Part shown: positions 35,455 through 43,940 of the stretch, in pieces
Layout of the letters: the number at the start of each line of letters is the position of its first letter
Numbering within the stretch: position 1 is the stretch's first letter
Source: Paracoccus yibinensis
GTDB taxonomy: Bacteria; Pseudomonadota; Alphaproteobacteria; Rhodobacterales; Rhodobacteraceae
Direction of reading: 5' to 3'
Length of the DNA stretch: 64,000 nucleotides
NCBI RefSeq assembly: GCF_030846195.1
Contig: NZ_JAVCWH010000011.1
Coordinates: forward strand, 1-64,000
Notes under the pieces: generated by a model
What the model was told of the DNA's origin: nothing
Seen by the model: the letters and a program-made list of their open reading frames with translations, nothing else
Database searches by the model: none
Made by a program: the position numbers and the translations under genes

Positions 35455-36657
35455 TCAGGTTACGGCCCTGCCGACCGGTCTGCGGAACTCGGGCCTGTCC
35501 CAAAGCCGGTCCCGCATCACCCGGCCCAGGGTGGCGGCAGCCTGGCGCACGTCTTCGAGGCTGACATAAAGCGGCGTGAAGCCGAAGCGCAGGATGTCGG
35601 GCGCGCGAAAATCGCCGATCACGCCCTGCGCGATCAGCGCCTGCATGATGGCATAGCCCTGGGGATGGCGGAACGACACCTGGCTGCCGCGATGGGCCGG
35701 GTCGCGCGGGGTGGCAAGGGTCAGGTCCGGGCAGTCGGCCTCGACCAGGCGGATGAACAGGTCGCCCAGTTCCAGCGACCGGGCGCGCAGGTCGTCCAGG
35801 TCCACGTCGTCCCAGACATCCAGCGCGGCGTCCAGGGCGGCCAGGTGCAGGATCGGCGGCGTGCCCACGCGCATCCGCTCCACGTCGGCGGCGGGGCGAT
35901 AGTCCAGGTCGAAGGCAAAGGGCGCCTCGTGTCCCATCCAGCCCGACAGGGCGGGCCGGGCGCGGTCCTGGTGGCGCGGGGCTACATAGATGAAGGCCGG
36001 GGCACCGGGACCGCCGTTCAGGTATTTGTAGGTGCAGCCCACGGCGAAATCGGCATTGCAGGCCGCCAGATGCACGGGAAAGGCCCCGGCGGAATGGGCC
36101 AGATCCCAGACGGTCAGGACGCCTAGGCCTTGGGCGCGGGCGATCAGGGGCGCCATGTCGTGCCTGCGCCCGGTGCGGTAATCGACCTCGGTCACCAGCA
36201 GCACGGCGACGGATTCGTCGAGGGCGTCGGCCAGATCCTCGGGTTCGACCAGCCTGACGCGGACATCGGGGCCGATCGTGCGGGCCAGGCCCTCGGCGAT
36301 ATACAGGTCGGACGGGAAGTTGCCGGTATCCGACAGGATCACGCGGCGCGTGGGGTTCATCTCCAATGCCGAGGCAAGGGCCTGATAGACCTTGATCGAC
36401 AGCGTGTCGCCCATCACGACGCTGCCGGGCTCGGCCCCCACCAGGCGGGCGATGCGGTCGCCCACGCGGGCGGGAAGGCCGATCCAGCCCGCCCGGTTCC
36501 AGCCGGTGATCAGCATCCGGCCCCATTCGTCGCCGACCGTGCGCGCCAGCCGTTCGGCCACGCCGCGCGGCAGCGGGCCGAGCGAATTGCCGTCCAGATA
36601 GATGATGCCTTCGGGCAGATCGAAGGCGCGGCGGGTCGCATCGAAATCCGTGGTCAT
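35455..36657 (-). CDS. kynU: Kynureninase
   Basis: This 400-residue PLP enzyme cleaves kynurenine to anthranilate and alanine. IIYLDGNSLGPLPRGV is the family N-terminus, and GDTLSIKVYQALASALEMNP follows. The PLP-region Asp lies in VWDLAHSAGAFPVHL and the cofactor lysine in CTYKYLNGGPGAPAF near residue 230. Length is normal. It supplies the anthranilate used by the CoA ligase encoded 10 kb away. It is the last intact gene of an operon that starts with a Liv-type importer and includes an SDR, and is followed by a ligase remnant. Confidence 0.95.
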   Translation of the reverse strand: MTTDFDATRRAFDLPEGIIYLDGNSLGPLPRGVAERLARTVGDEWGRMLITGWNRAGWIGLPARVGDRIARLVGAEPGSVVMGDTLSIKVYQALASALEMNPTRRVILSDTGNFPSDLYIAEGLARTIGPDVRVRLVEPEDLADALDESVAVLLVTEVDYRTGRRHDMAPLIARAQGLGVLTVWDLAHSAGAFPVHLAACNADFAVGCTYKYLNGGPGAPAFIYVAPRHQDRARPALSGWMGHEAPFAFDLDYRPAADVERMRVGTPPILHLAALDAALDVWDDVDLDDLRARSLELGDLFIRLVEADCPDLTLATPRDPAHRGSQVSFRHPQGYAIMQALIAQGVIGDFRAPDILRFGFTPLYVSLEDVRQAAATLGRVMRDRLWDRPEFRRPVGRAVT

Positions 36658-36672
36658 GGCGGCGTTTCCCCC

Positions 36673-37491
36673 TCAGTGCACCGTATGTTCCGACATCAGG
36701 CCGGGCCGCACGCCCAGACCCATCGAGGCGTCCAGCACCGCGCCATGCAGCACGCGCGACGGCGGGCTGGCCAGGAAATGCACCAGGGCGGCGATCTCGG
36801 ACGGCTCGATCAGCCGCCCCTTGGGCAGGCGCGACAGGAAGGCCGTCAGGTCCTTGCGCGGCATCTTGGACAGGGTGCTGGCCTGGAACATCGGCGTGTT
36901 GGTGGCGCCGGGGCAGATGGCGAAGACATCCACCTCGGCATGGACGGCCTCGGCGGCCAGTTGCCGGGTCAGGAAGGACACGGCCGCCTTGCTCATGCCG
37001 TCGGACAGGCGGAAGCCGGGGAAGGCGGTGATCCCGCCGCCGACGGAACTGATGTTGATCAGCTTGCGCCCCGCGCTGCCTGGCAGGGCCAGGAACTGCT
37101 GGCACATCTTCAGCGTGCCGTCGGCGTTGATCGCCAGCATCAGGCTGTCCTGCGCCTCGGGGTCATTGGAAAAGGCCGCGACGGTGGCGGACCCCACGGC
37201 GGCGTTGTTCACCAGCACGTCGATGCGGCCATGCCGGTCCGCTACGTCCGCGATGCAGCGCCGGATCGAATCCGCGCGGCGCAGGTCCAGCGGATGCACG
37301 GTGACGGCCAGGTTGCCAAAGCCGCGCTGCACGTCGGCGGGATCCTCCACCCCCTCCACGCAAGTGATCGCGACGGTGGCGCCATAGGCGGCCAGCCGTT
37401 CGGCGCAGGCGCGGCCGATGCCGCCCGTGCCGCCGGTCACAAGGGCCACGCGCCCGGTCAGGTCGAAGGGGGCCAGCAGGTCGGCATTCAT
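36673..37491 (-). CDS. SDR-like protein with Asp in place of the catalytic Tyr
   Basis: This 272-residue SDR-fold protein has the cofactor motif VTGGTGGIGRACAERL at residue 18, VNNAAVGSAT and Ser in NISSVGGGITAFPG. The usual YxxxK is DGMSK in FRLSDGMSKAAV, so the catalytic Tyr position holds Asp. The Lys is kept. The nucleotide sequence gives this change without any frameshift. Either the enzyme uses another acid, or it has a different role. The start overlaps the permease stop as ATGA and kynU follows 15 bp after it. Its place in the kynU operon suggests a function in kynurenine breakdown, but the reaction is unknown. Confidence 0.8.
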   Translation of the reverse strand: MNADLLAPFDLTGRVALVTGGTGGIGRACAERLAAYGATVAITCVEGVEDPADVQRGFGNLAVTVHPLDLRRADSIRRCIADVADRHGRIDVLVNNAAVGSATVAAFSNDPEAQDSLMLAINADGTLKMCQQFLALPGSAGRKLINISSVGGGITAFPGFRLSDGMSKAAVSFLTRQLAAEAVHAEVDVFAICPGATNTPMFQASTLSKMPRKDLTAFLSRLPKGRLIEPSEIAALVHFLASPPSRVLHGAVLDASMGLGVRPGLMSEHTVH

Positions 37492-38804
37492 CGGGAGGAC
37501 TCCGGGGTTGTTTCGGGGATCAGGCCGCGCGGGGAAAAGCGCATGACCAAGACAAGGATCAGGCCCATCACCACATAGCGAAGCTGGGCCGGCCCTTCCT
37601 CAAGCGCGAGGCGGACGGGGTTGTCGGGGGCAAGGGCGGCGGCGCCCGCCTGGGCCAGCCACAGGCCCGCGGTTTCGGCCTGCACCCAGACGAACCAGAT
37701 CAGGAAGGCGCCAAGGATCGCGCCCTTGTGGTTGCCCGATCCGCCGATGATGACCATCACCCAGATCAGGAAGGTGAAGCGCAGCGGCTGATAGCTGCCG
37801 GCGGTGAACTGGCCGTCCAGCGTCACCAGCATCGCGCCGCCGATGCCGACGATGGCGGAACCCAGCACAAAGGCTTGCAGATGGCGGCGGGCCACGTCCT
37901 TGCCCATGGCGCGGGCGGCCTCCTCGTTGTCGCGGACGGCGCGCATCATCCGGCCCCAGGGCGCGCGGGCCAGCCGTTCCAGCGCCCACCAGATGATCAG
38001 CAGCACGGCCAGGAACCAGGCCGAATAGGCCAGCTTCACCAGGACGGAGGCCGTGTCGCGCAGGGGCCAGTCCAGCGATGCCGCCAGCCGCTGCACCCAT
38101 CCGGCGGCTTGCAGGTCGGCCTCGAACGGCACGGGGCGCGGCAGGCCGGTCACGTTCTTGACGCCGCGGGCCAGCCATTCCTCGTTCCGCAGGACGGCCA
38201 GGATGATTTCCGAGATCCCGAAGGTCGCGACCGCCAGGTAATCCGACCGCAGCCCCGCCGTCAGCCGCCCGATGGGCCAGGCCACGGCTGCGGCCAGCAA
38301 CCCGCCGATGGCCCAGGCCAGCACCACCGGCAGGCCGAGCCCGCCCAGATAACCGGCGCTTGCGGCGTCCACGGCCTCGATGGCGGCGGTGGCGGGCAGG
38401 AACCAGCGTTGCGACAGGGCCAGCCCCAGCAGCACCACCGCGCCCACGGCCGGGCCGCGCCACAGGGACCGTTCACCCATCCGCCGCCACAATAGAAAAG
38501 CAAGCGCCGCCGTCGCCAGCAGCACCGCGCCAGCCGCCAGCAGCCCGCCACCCCCCGCAGCCCAGGCCGCCCGCACCGGCGGGGTCGAGATCAGCACCAC
38601 CGCCAGCCCGCCCACGGCGGCCGATCCCATGGTGCCCACGTTGAACATCCCCGCCACGCCCCACTGGACATTGACGCCCAGGGCCATGACCGCGGAAATC
38701 AGGCACAGGTTCAGGATGGTCAGCGCAAGCTGCCAGCTTTGCAACAGGCCCACGGCCAGCAGGACCGCCGCCATCGCGGCGAACAGCAGGGGGGTGCGGC
38801 TCAT
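37488..38804 (-). CDS. Liv-type ABC importer, long LivM-like permease
   Basis: This 438-residue inner-membrane permease has the LivM blocks LGVNVQWGVAGMFNVGTMG and GLRSDYLAVATFGISEIILA. The coupling loop GRMMRAVRDNEEAARAMGKD and TFLIWVMVIIGGSGNHKGA follow. It is about 100 residues longer than usual. The extra part is a hydrophobic insert at about residues 75-160 between the second and third family blocks. It is translationally coupled to the SDR and LivH-like genes. The cargo is probably an amino acid or aromatic compound linked to kynurenine use. Confidence 0.87.
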   Translation of the reverse strand: MSRTPLLFAAMAAVLLAVGLLQSWQLALTILNLCLISAVMALGVNVQWGVAGMFNVGTMGSAAVGGLAVVLISTPPVRAAWAAGGGGLLAAGAVLLATAALAFLLWRRMGERSLWRGPAVGAVVLLGLALSQRWFLPATAAIEAVDAASAGYLGGLGLPVVLAWAIGGLLAAAVAWPIGRLTAGLRSDYLAVATFGISEIILAVLRNEEWLARGVKNVTGLPRPVPFEADLQAAGWVQRLAASLDWPLRDTASVLVKLAYSAWFLAVLLIIWWALERLARAPWGRMMRAVRDNEEAARAMGKDVARRHLQAFVLGSAIVGIGGAMLVTLDGQFTAGSYQPLRFTFLIWVMVIIGGSGNHKGAILGAFLIWFVWVQAETAGLWLAQAGAAALAPDNPVRLALEEGPAQLRYVVMGLILVLVMRFSPRGLIPETTPESSR

Positions 38805-39814
38805 CGGGCGACCTTTCCGAACAGGCCCGCCGGGCGCACCAGCAGGACGATGACTAGGATCAGGAAAGAGACGGCGAACTTGTATTCGGTGGACAGCGCC
38901 TGGACCATGCCCTCGGGCGCGAGCGTGGCAGGCAGGACATAGGCCAGCGCCTTCTTCCAGGCGAAGGTCAGCGCCAGTTCCGAGAATGCCACGATCATGG
39001 ACCCGACGATCGCGCCCAGGGGGCTGCCCAATCCGCCCACCACGGCGGCGGCGAACATCGGCAGCAGAAGCTGCTGATAGACGAAGGGGCGATAACCCTT
39101 GTCCAGCCCGAACAGCACGCCCGCCAGCACCGACAGCACCGCGACGATGATCCAGGTCAGCCGCACGATCCGGTCGGGATCGACGCCCGACAGCAGCGCC
39201 AGGTTGCGGTTGTCGGCATAGGCGCGCATCGACCGGCCCGCCTGCGTGCGGTTCAGGAACAGAAACAGCGCCACCGTTGCCACGACCGCCAGCCCGATGG
39301 TCAGCATCTGCGAGGTCTTCAGCACCAGCGGTTCCGCCAGGCCCGACCAGTCGCGGAAGCCCCGCGCGGTGACGATGAAGCGTTCCCCATCCTCGAAATC
39401 GCGGCCGTCGGGACCGATCACCAGCCGGATCACCCCGTTCGTCATCAGCATCACCCCGGCCGAGACGATCATGAACACCTCGGGCCGGGCATCGATGCGG
39501 CGGAAATGACGATAAAGCGCGCGGTCGGTGCCGATGAACACCAGCGCCATCAGCGGAACCGTTAGCACCGCTCCCAGCAGCGCGGTGGGCAGAACCCCCA
39601 GCGACACCCCCCTGCCCTGCAACCAGATGGTGAACAGGATGGTGATGGCGGTGGCCAGCGACAGGCCCTCGGCATGGGCGAAATTGGAAAAGCGCAGCAC
39701 GCCGAAGATCAGCGTGACCCCAAGCGCGCCAAGCGCAAGCTGGCTGCCATAGGCCAGGCCCGGGATGATCAACATGCTGGCCAGATGCACCAGCCCGTTC
39801 AGCAGGTCGGTCAT
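38801..39814 (-). CDS. Liv-type ABC importer, LivH-like permease
   Basis: This 337-residue inner-membrane permease has QLALGALGVTLIFGVLRFSN followed by FAHAEG (the LivH core, usually NLAHG), NRTQAGRSMRAYADNRNLAL as the coupling loop and VVGGLGSPLGAIVGSMI. The start at 39814 overlaps the LivF-like stop; the longer frame upstream is not real. It forms the channel together with the long LivM-like protein. Confidence 0.88.
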   Translation of the reverse strand: MTDLLNGLVHLASMLIIPGLAYGSQLALGALGVTLIFGVLRFSNFAHAEGLSLATAITILFTIWLQGRGVSLGVLPTALLGAVLTVPLMALVFIGTDRALYRHFRRIDARPEVFMIVSAGVMLMTNGVIRLVIGPDGRDFEDGERFIVTARGFRDWSGLAEPLVLKTSQMLTIGLAVVATVALFLFLNRTQAGRSMRAYADNRNLALLSGVDPDRIVRLTWIIVAVLSVLAGVLFGLDKGYRPFVYQQLLLPMFAAAVVGGLGSPLGAIVGSMIVAFSELALTFAWKKALAYVLPATLAPEGMVQALSTEYKFAVSFLILVIVLLVRPAGLFGKVAR

Positions 39815-40521
39815 GTCCGCCCCCCCAGGAAACTGCGGCGGGTGTCGGGATCGGCCAGCAGCTCGCGGCCCGTGCCGGTGAAGCGGTTGGCGCCCTGCAC
39901 CAGCACGAAGCCGGTATCGGCGATTTCCAGCGCGCCTGCGGCGTTCTGTTCCACCATCAGCACCGCCAGCCCCTGCGCGGCGATGCGGGTGATCTTGTCG
40001 AACAGCTCGTCCATGACGTTGGGGCTGACGCCTGCGGTCGGTTCGTCCAGCAGCAGCGCCAGGGGTTTGGTCATCAGCGCGCGGCCCACGGCCAGTTGCT
40101 GGCGCTGCCCGCCCGACAGCTGGCCTGCGGGCTGGTGGCGCTTGTCGGCCAGGATCGGGAACAGCGCGAAGATCTCCTCCAGCGTGGCGTCGATGGGATC
40201 GGTGCGCAGCAGGGCGCCCATCTGCAGGTTCTCGAACACCGTGAGGCCGGGAAAGACGTTGTCGGTCTGCGGCACGAAGCCGAGGCCCGCCTTGATGCGC
40301 GCCTGCGGGGCCAGCGCGGTGATATCGCGACCGTCCAGCGTGACGCGGCCCGAGGTCAGCCGCAGCATCCCCAGGATCGCCTTCATGGCGGTGGACTTGC
40401 CCGCGCCGTTGGGCCCGACGATGACGGCGATCTTGCCCCGGTCCACGGCAATGGTGCAGCCGTTCAGGATCGGCGGGCCGCCGTATCCGCCGGTCATGTC
40501 CTCGGCCCGAAGAAAGCTCAT
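39811..40521 (-). CDS. Liv-type ABC importer, LivF-like ATPase
   Basis: This 236-residue ATPase has Walker [10 protein letters not shown], signature LSGGQRQQLAVGRAL, Walker B LALLLDEPTAGVSPN and short LivF-like length. It begins [14 protein letters not shown] and overlaps the LivG-like stop as ATGA. It drives the second Liv-type importer of this window with the neighbouring LivG-like protein. Confidence 0.9.
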   Translation of the reverse strand: MSFLRAEDMTGGYGGPPILNGCTIAVDRGKIAVIVGPNGAGKSTAMKAILGMLRLTSGRVTLDGRDITALAPQARIKAGLGFVPQTDNVFPGLTVFENLQMGALLRTDPIDATLEEIFALFPILADKRHQPAGQLSGGQRQQLAVGRALMTKPLALLLDEPTAGVSPNVMDELFDKITRIAAQGLAVLMVEQNAAGALEIADTGFVLVQGANRFTGTGRELLADPDTRRSFLGGRT

Positions 40522-41351
40522 GGGGTTGCCTCCACCAGCGTTCCGGCAAGGCCGGTGCCCTTGGCCGCGCGGCCCCGGCCCAGATAGGCGGCGATCACCG
40601 CCTCGTCCGACAGGATGGTCTCCACCGTGCCGCGCGCCAGGCAGCGCCCTTCGGCCATGCAGGTCACGTCGTCGCAGAGGTCGGCGATAAACTGCATGTC
40701 ATGTTCGACAAGGCAGAAGGTATAGCCGCGTTCCACGTTCAGGCGGCGGATGGCGTCGGCGATGGTGTAAAGCAGCGTCCGGTTCACGCCCGCGCCCACC
40801 TCGTCCAGGAAGACGATCTTCGGATCGACCATCATCGTGCGGCCCAGTTCCAAGAGCTTCTTCTGCCCGCCCGACAACCCGCCCGCAGGCAGGTCGGCGA
40901 CATGGGTGATCTGCAGGAACTCCAGGATCTCGTCGGCCTTGGCGCGCAGGGCGCGTTCCTCGGCGCGCACGCGGGCGGGCTGGAACAGCGCGCCCAGGTA
41001 GGTCTCGCCCGTCTGATGCGCGGGTACCATCATCAGGTTCTCGCGCACGGTCAGGGTCGAAAACTCGCGCGCGATCTGGAAGGTGCGCAGCAGACCCTTG
41101 CCGAACAGCACATGCGGGGGCAGGCCGGTGATGTCCTCGCCCTCCAGGACCACACGGCCCGACTGGGGGCGGTAATAGCCCGCGATCAGGTTGAACAGCG
41201 TGGACTTGCCCGCGCCGTTCGGCCCGATCAGCCCGGCAATGCTGCCGCGCCGGATGGTCAGCGACATGTCATCGACCGCCTTCAGGCCGCCGAACGAGAG
41301 ACACAGGTTCCGCACCACCAGAAGATCCGGCGGCGGGTCGGGGCGGGTCAT
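40518..41351 (-). CDS. Liv-type ABC importer, LivG-like ATPase
   Basis: This 277-residue ATPase has Walker [10 protein letters not shown], signature [15 protein letters not shown], Walker [13 protein letters not shown] and the H-loop LVEHDMQFI. The Glu of Walker B is followed by Val rather than the usual Pro, a mild oddity. It sits 28 bp downstream of the binding-protein gene and is coupled to the LivF-like gene. Confidence 0.9.
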   Translation of the reverse strand: MTRPDPPPDLLVVRNLCLSFGGLKAVDDMSLTIRRGSIAGLIGPNGAGKSTLFNLIAGYYRPQSGRVVLEGEDITGLPPHVLFGKGLLRTFQIAREFSTLTVRENLMMVPAHQTGETYLGALFQPARVRAEERALRAKADEILEFLQITHVADLPAGGLSGGQKKLLELGRTMMVDPKIVFLDEVGAGVNRTLLYTIADAIRRLNVERGYTFCLVEHDMQFIADLCDDVTCMAEGRCLARGTVETILSDEAVIAAYLGRGRAAKGTGLAGTLVEATP

Positions 41352-41379
41352 GGCGGGATCCTTGTGAAAGCGCCGGGCC

Positions 41380-42567
41380 TTATTCGGCTGTCAGCATCCG
41401 AACGGTTTCGAAGCTGCCGCCCTTGTTCTCGAACTCGCGATAGCTGCCGGCGCTTTCGCCGGTCGCGATCATCTCGACATCGGACCCGCCGACGTAATCG
41501 ACATCGCCGCCGTCCTTGAGGATCTGCAAGGCCTTCGCCAGCTCGCCCGGATAGATCTTCTCGCCCGGCGCATTGGCGACATCCATCACATGCTCATGCG
41601 CCTTGGCCGGATCGCCCGCCTTCTGCATCGCCAGGATGATCAGCGCCGCCGCGTCATAGGATTCGCGCACGAACGACCCGTCGCCCGCCTTGCCCGCCGC
41701 CTCTGCGACGGCGGCAAATTTCGCGGTCCCATCGCCTTCGGTCCAGGGGACGGTGCCGAAGATGTTCAGGTCGGGGCCGAAATCGGCCATCAGCTTTTCC
41801 GAATGCATCCCGTCGCCCACGGCGAAGCGGTCGAATGCGCCGCTGTCCAGCGATCCCCGGATGATGCCGTTGCCGCCCTGGTCGGAATAGCCCAGCACCA
41901 CCAGCGCATCGCCCCCCGCCACCGACAGGGCCGAAACTTCGGCGGAATAGTCCGCCTTGCCATCGTCATGGGGCGCCACCAGCGTCACCGTGCCGCCCGC
42001 TGCCTTGTAGGCCGCGCCGAAGGCATCGGCAAAACCCTTGCCATAATCGTTGTTGGTATAGGTCACGGCCACCGTGTTGATGCCTAGGTCGATCAGAACC
42101 TTCGCCAGCAATTCGCCCTGCCGCGCGTCCGAGGGCGCGGTGCGGAAGAACAGGCCCTTGTCGCCGTCGGTCGCCAAGGCGGGCGAGGTGGCCGAGGGCG
42201 AGATCATCAGCAGGTTGTTCGGCACCGCCACGTTGTTCAGAACGGCCGTCGCCACGCCCGAACAGTCGGCCCCGATCAGCGCGACGATATGGTCCACCGT
42301 CACCAGCCGTTCCGCCGCCGCCGTCGCGGCCGAGGCATCCGTGCAGGTGCTGTCGCCGCGCACCGGCGTGACCGTCGCGCCGCCCAGCAGCAGCCCGCTG
42401 TCGCTGGCTTCCTTCATCGCCAGTTCGGCGCCATCCGCCATGGGCGGGGTCAGGGATTCGATCGGCCCGGTAAAGCCGAACAGGATGCCGATCTTCAGGT
42501 CGTCGGCCATTGCGGGTGCTGCCGAAAGGGCAGTGCCCAGAAGAAGGGGTCCAAGAACGCGTTTCAT
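41380..42567 (-). CDS. Liv-type ABC importer, periplasmic binding protein
   Basis: This 395-residue secreted receptor has a signal peptide (MKRVLGPLLLGTALSAAPAM, cleaved after MADD or just before) and the fold start LKIGILFGFTGPIESLTPPM. It also has VALIGADCSGVATAVLNNVA and VTYTNNDYGKGFADAFG. Two cysteine regions, STCTDAS and ADCSG, could form a disulfide as in LivJ-type proteins. It is the first gene of the operon that ends with kynU, divergent from a GntR gene, which suggests that its ligand is kynurenine, tryptophan or a related compound; this is inference. Confidence 0.88.
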   Translation of the reverse strand: MKRVLGPLLLGTALSAAPAMADDLKIGILFGFTGPIESLTPPMADGAELAMKEASDSGLLLGGATVTPVRGDSTCTDASAATAAAERLVTVDHIVALIGADCSGVATAVLNNVAVPNNLLMISPSATSPALATDGDKGLFFRTAPSDARQGELLAKVLIDLGINTVAVTYTNNDYGKGFADAFGAAYKAAGGTVTLVAPHDDGKADYSAEVSALSVAGGDALVVLGYSDQGGNGIIRGSLDSGAFDRFAVGDGMHSEKLMADFGPDLNIFGTVPWTEGDGTAKFAAVAEAAGKAGDGSFVRESYDAAALIILAMQKAGDPAKAHEHVMDVANAPGEKIYPGELAKALQILKDGGDVDYVGGSDVEMIATGESAGSYREFENKGGSFETVRMLTAE

Positions 42568-42643
42568 TGTCGGATCTCGCTGTTGGTGGAACGTTTTTTG
42601 GACGCTGACCGCTGCGGCATGAGGGTCAGATCTTTCCTATATA

Positions 42644-42679
42644 AAATATAATCGTTGATATACTGTCAAGATTATATTT
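42644..42679. promoter_or_regulatory. AT-rich inverted repeat between importer and GntR genes
   Basis: AAATATAATC (42644-42653) and GATTATATTT (42670-42679) are exact reverse complements, separated by 16 bases. The repeat lies in the divergent promoter gap, 77 bp from each start or nearly so. It is a good candidate operator for the GntR protein. Confidence 0.65.
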
Positions 42680-42756
42680 AATCTGCTTAAACGTCCTGCG
42701 TTGACCCTGTCCAGGCGACGCGACACAGTGACGCGAAAAAGGGAAAGCAAGGGCAG

Positions 42757-43455
42757 ATGTCCAAGACAGATCAAGCCTATGATGCTCTCAAGCGCGACAT
42801 CCTGTCCGGCGCGCTGCTCCCGGACGAGGCCCTGACCGTGGCCACCCTGACCTCGCGCTATGGCTTCGGCTGGACGCCCCTGCGCGATTCGCTGTCGCGG
42901 CTGGAGGGAGAGAACCTGGTAACGCTGGTTCGCAACCGGGGCTATCGCGTTGCGGGCGCCAGCTTTGCCGAGCTGCGCGACATCCAGCATGCCCGGCTTG
43001 CCATCGAAACGCAGATGCTGCGGGATTCCATCCGCGGGGGCGACGACAACTGGCAAAAGCGCGTGCTGCTGGCCCATCGCACCCTGTCACGCGCCCCGGT
43101 GCTGAAGAAGGGAATGCCCGCCGCCGATTACGAACGGTTCGAAGTCGCGCACCAGGAATTCCACATGGCGCTGACCGATGGCGGCGACAGTGCGTGGCTT
43201 GGCCGTTTCCTGGGCCAGCTTTACGCCCAGGTCCGTCGCCACCAGCGGCTGGTCGTGCTGGGCCAGGCGGCACTGTCGGATCCCCGGACGGATGCCGCGC
43301 TGCTGGCGGCGCTGCATTCCAGTGCCGGCATCGAACACCACACCCCGCTGATGGACGCGGCCCTTGACCGCGACGAAGACCACGCCGTCAGGTTGCTGCA
43401 ACGGCATATCGGGATCCTGGAAAGCCTGGAACCGGCAGATCCCTTGCGCGGATAA
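42757..43455 (+). CDS. GntR-family regulator (FadR/FCD type)
   Basis: This 232-residue protein has an N-terminal GntR winged helix: QAYDALKRDILSGALLPDEA, LTSRYGFGWTPLRDSLSRL as the HTH, and VTLVRNRGYRVA as the wing. A helical FCD domain follows from about residue 75, with metal-site type histidines in FEVAHQEFHMAL and LLQRHIGILESL. It is divergent from the importer/kynU operon and should control it through the AT-rich inverted repeat in the gap. The effector may be kynurenine or anthranilate; this is inference. Confidence 0.9.
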   Translation: MSKTDQAYDALKRDILSGALLPDEALTVATLTSRYGFGWTPLRDSLSRLEGENLVTLVRNRGYRVAGASFAELRDIQHARLAIETQMLRDSIRGGDDNWQKRVLLAHRTLSRAPVLKKGMPAADYERFEVAHQEFHMALTDGGDSAWLGRFLGQLYAQVRRHQRLVVLGQAALSDPRTDAALLAALHSSAGIEHHTPLMDAALDRDEDHAVRLLQRHIGILESLEPADPLRG

Positions 43456-43570
43456 CGGCCTTCCATCGCATGGCTGACGGTTTCTGAAGCAGGCCGTGGC
43501 CAGAAAGATCCCTGTTTTCGCCAATCACCGGGAAGATTGTCACGGCCGTTCGTGACCTTTGCGCAATTCT

Positions 43571-43797
43571 TCATACCGAGGCGATCTGCACTTGGCTCAG
43601 GATGTCCAGATGCATCCGCAACCGTCGTGAAATGTCGCCATCCCTGATCGGCAGATGATAGCAGTCGAACATCAGCCGCAGGTTGTCAGGCTTGGCCGTC
43701 TTGACAATCGACACGGCCTGGTCCGAGCCGTCAGGAAATAGCCGGGCGCATCATACCGGTGCAGCGGCTCGATCAGAACGATAAAGCCACGCGGGCG
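43571..43797 (-). pseudogene. Hydroxypyruvate-isomerase-like fragment
   Basis: Reading from 43797, RGFIVLIEPLHRYDAPGYFL matches the middle of hydroxypyruvate isomerase (Hyi/OtnI) proteins (usual form LLIEPINTRDMPGFFL). After a one-base frameshift near 43733 the next frame gives DGSDQAVSIVKTAKPDNLRL, MFDCYHLPIRDGDISRRL and a stop at 43571. The N-terminal half and the true C-terminal tail are absent. OtnI is the usual partner of OtnK and OtnC, whose intact genes lie 18 kb away. Confidence 0.75.
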
Positions 43798-43801
43798 GGT
43801 C

Positions 43802-43933
43802 ATGGCCCGCCAGATCGGCGCTGCGCTGAACGCGGCGCTGTGGGTCGCGGCGGCCGCCGACCCGGCCGCCGCCCTGCCCAAGGCACAGCACGCCTTCCGC
43901 CTGCTGGCCGAGGGGCTGCTGCGCCGGGACTGA
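43802..43933 (+). pseudogene. Short fragment, possibly the end of a TetR regulator
   Basis: A 43-codon frame, AALNAALWVAAAADPAAALP then KAQHAFRLLAEGLLRRD, resembles the C-terminal tail of TetR-family proteins. It has no HTH and no own start region, so it is probably another remnant. The match is weak. Confidence 0.25.
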
Positions 43934-43940
43934 GCGCGGC

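Noticed and set aside
35318..37105. A 595-codon minus-strand frame across kynU and the SDR gene
   Set aside because: It is rich in Arg, Pro and Gly with no motifs, and overlaps kynU and the SDR in another frame on the same strand.
22095..37491. A benzoyl-CoA (box) or phenylacetate (paa) pathway
   Set aside because: No boxAB or paaABCDE genes are present. The ligase plus monooxygenase/reductase fusion and kyn genes fit anthranilate better.
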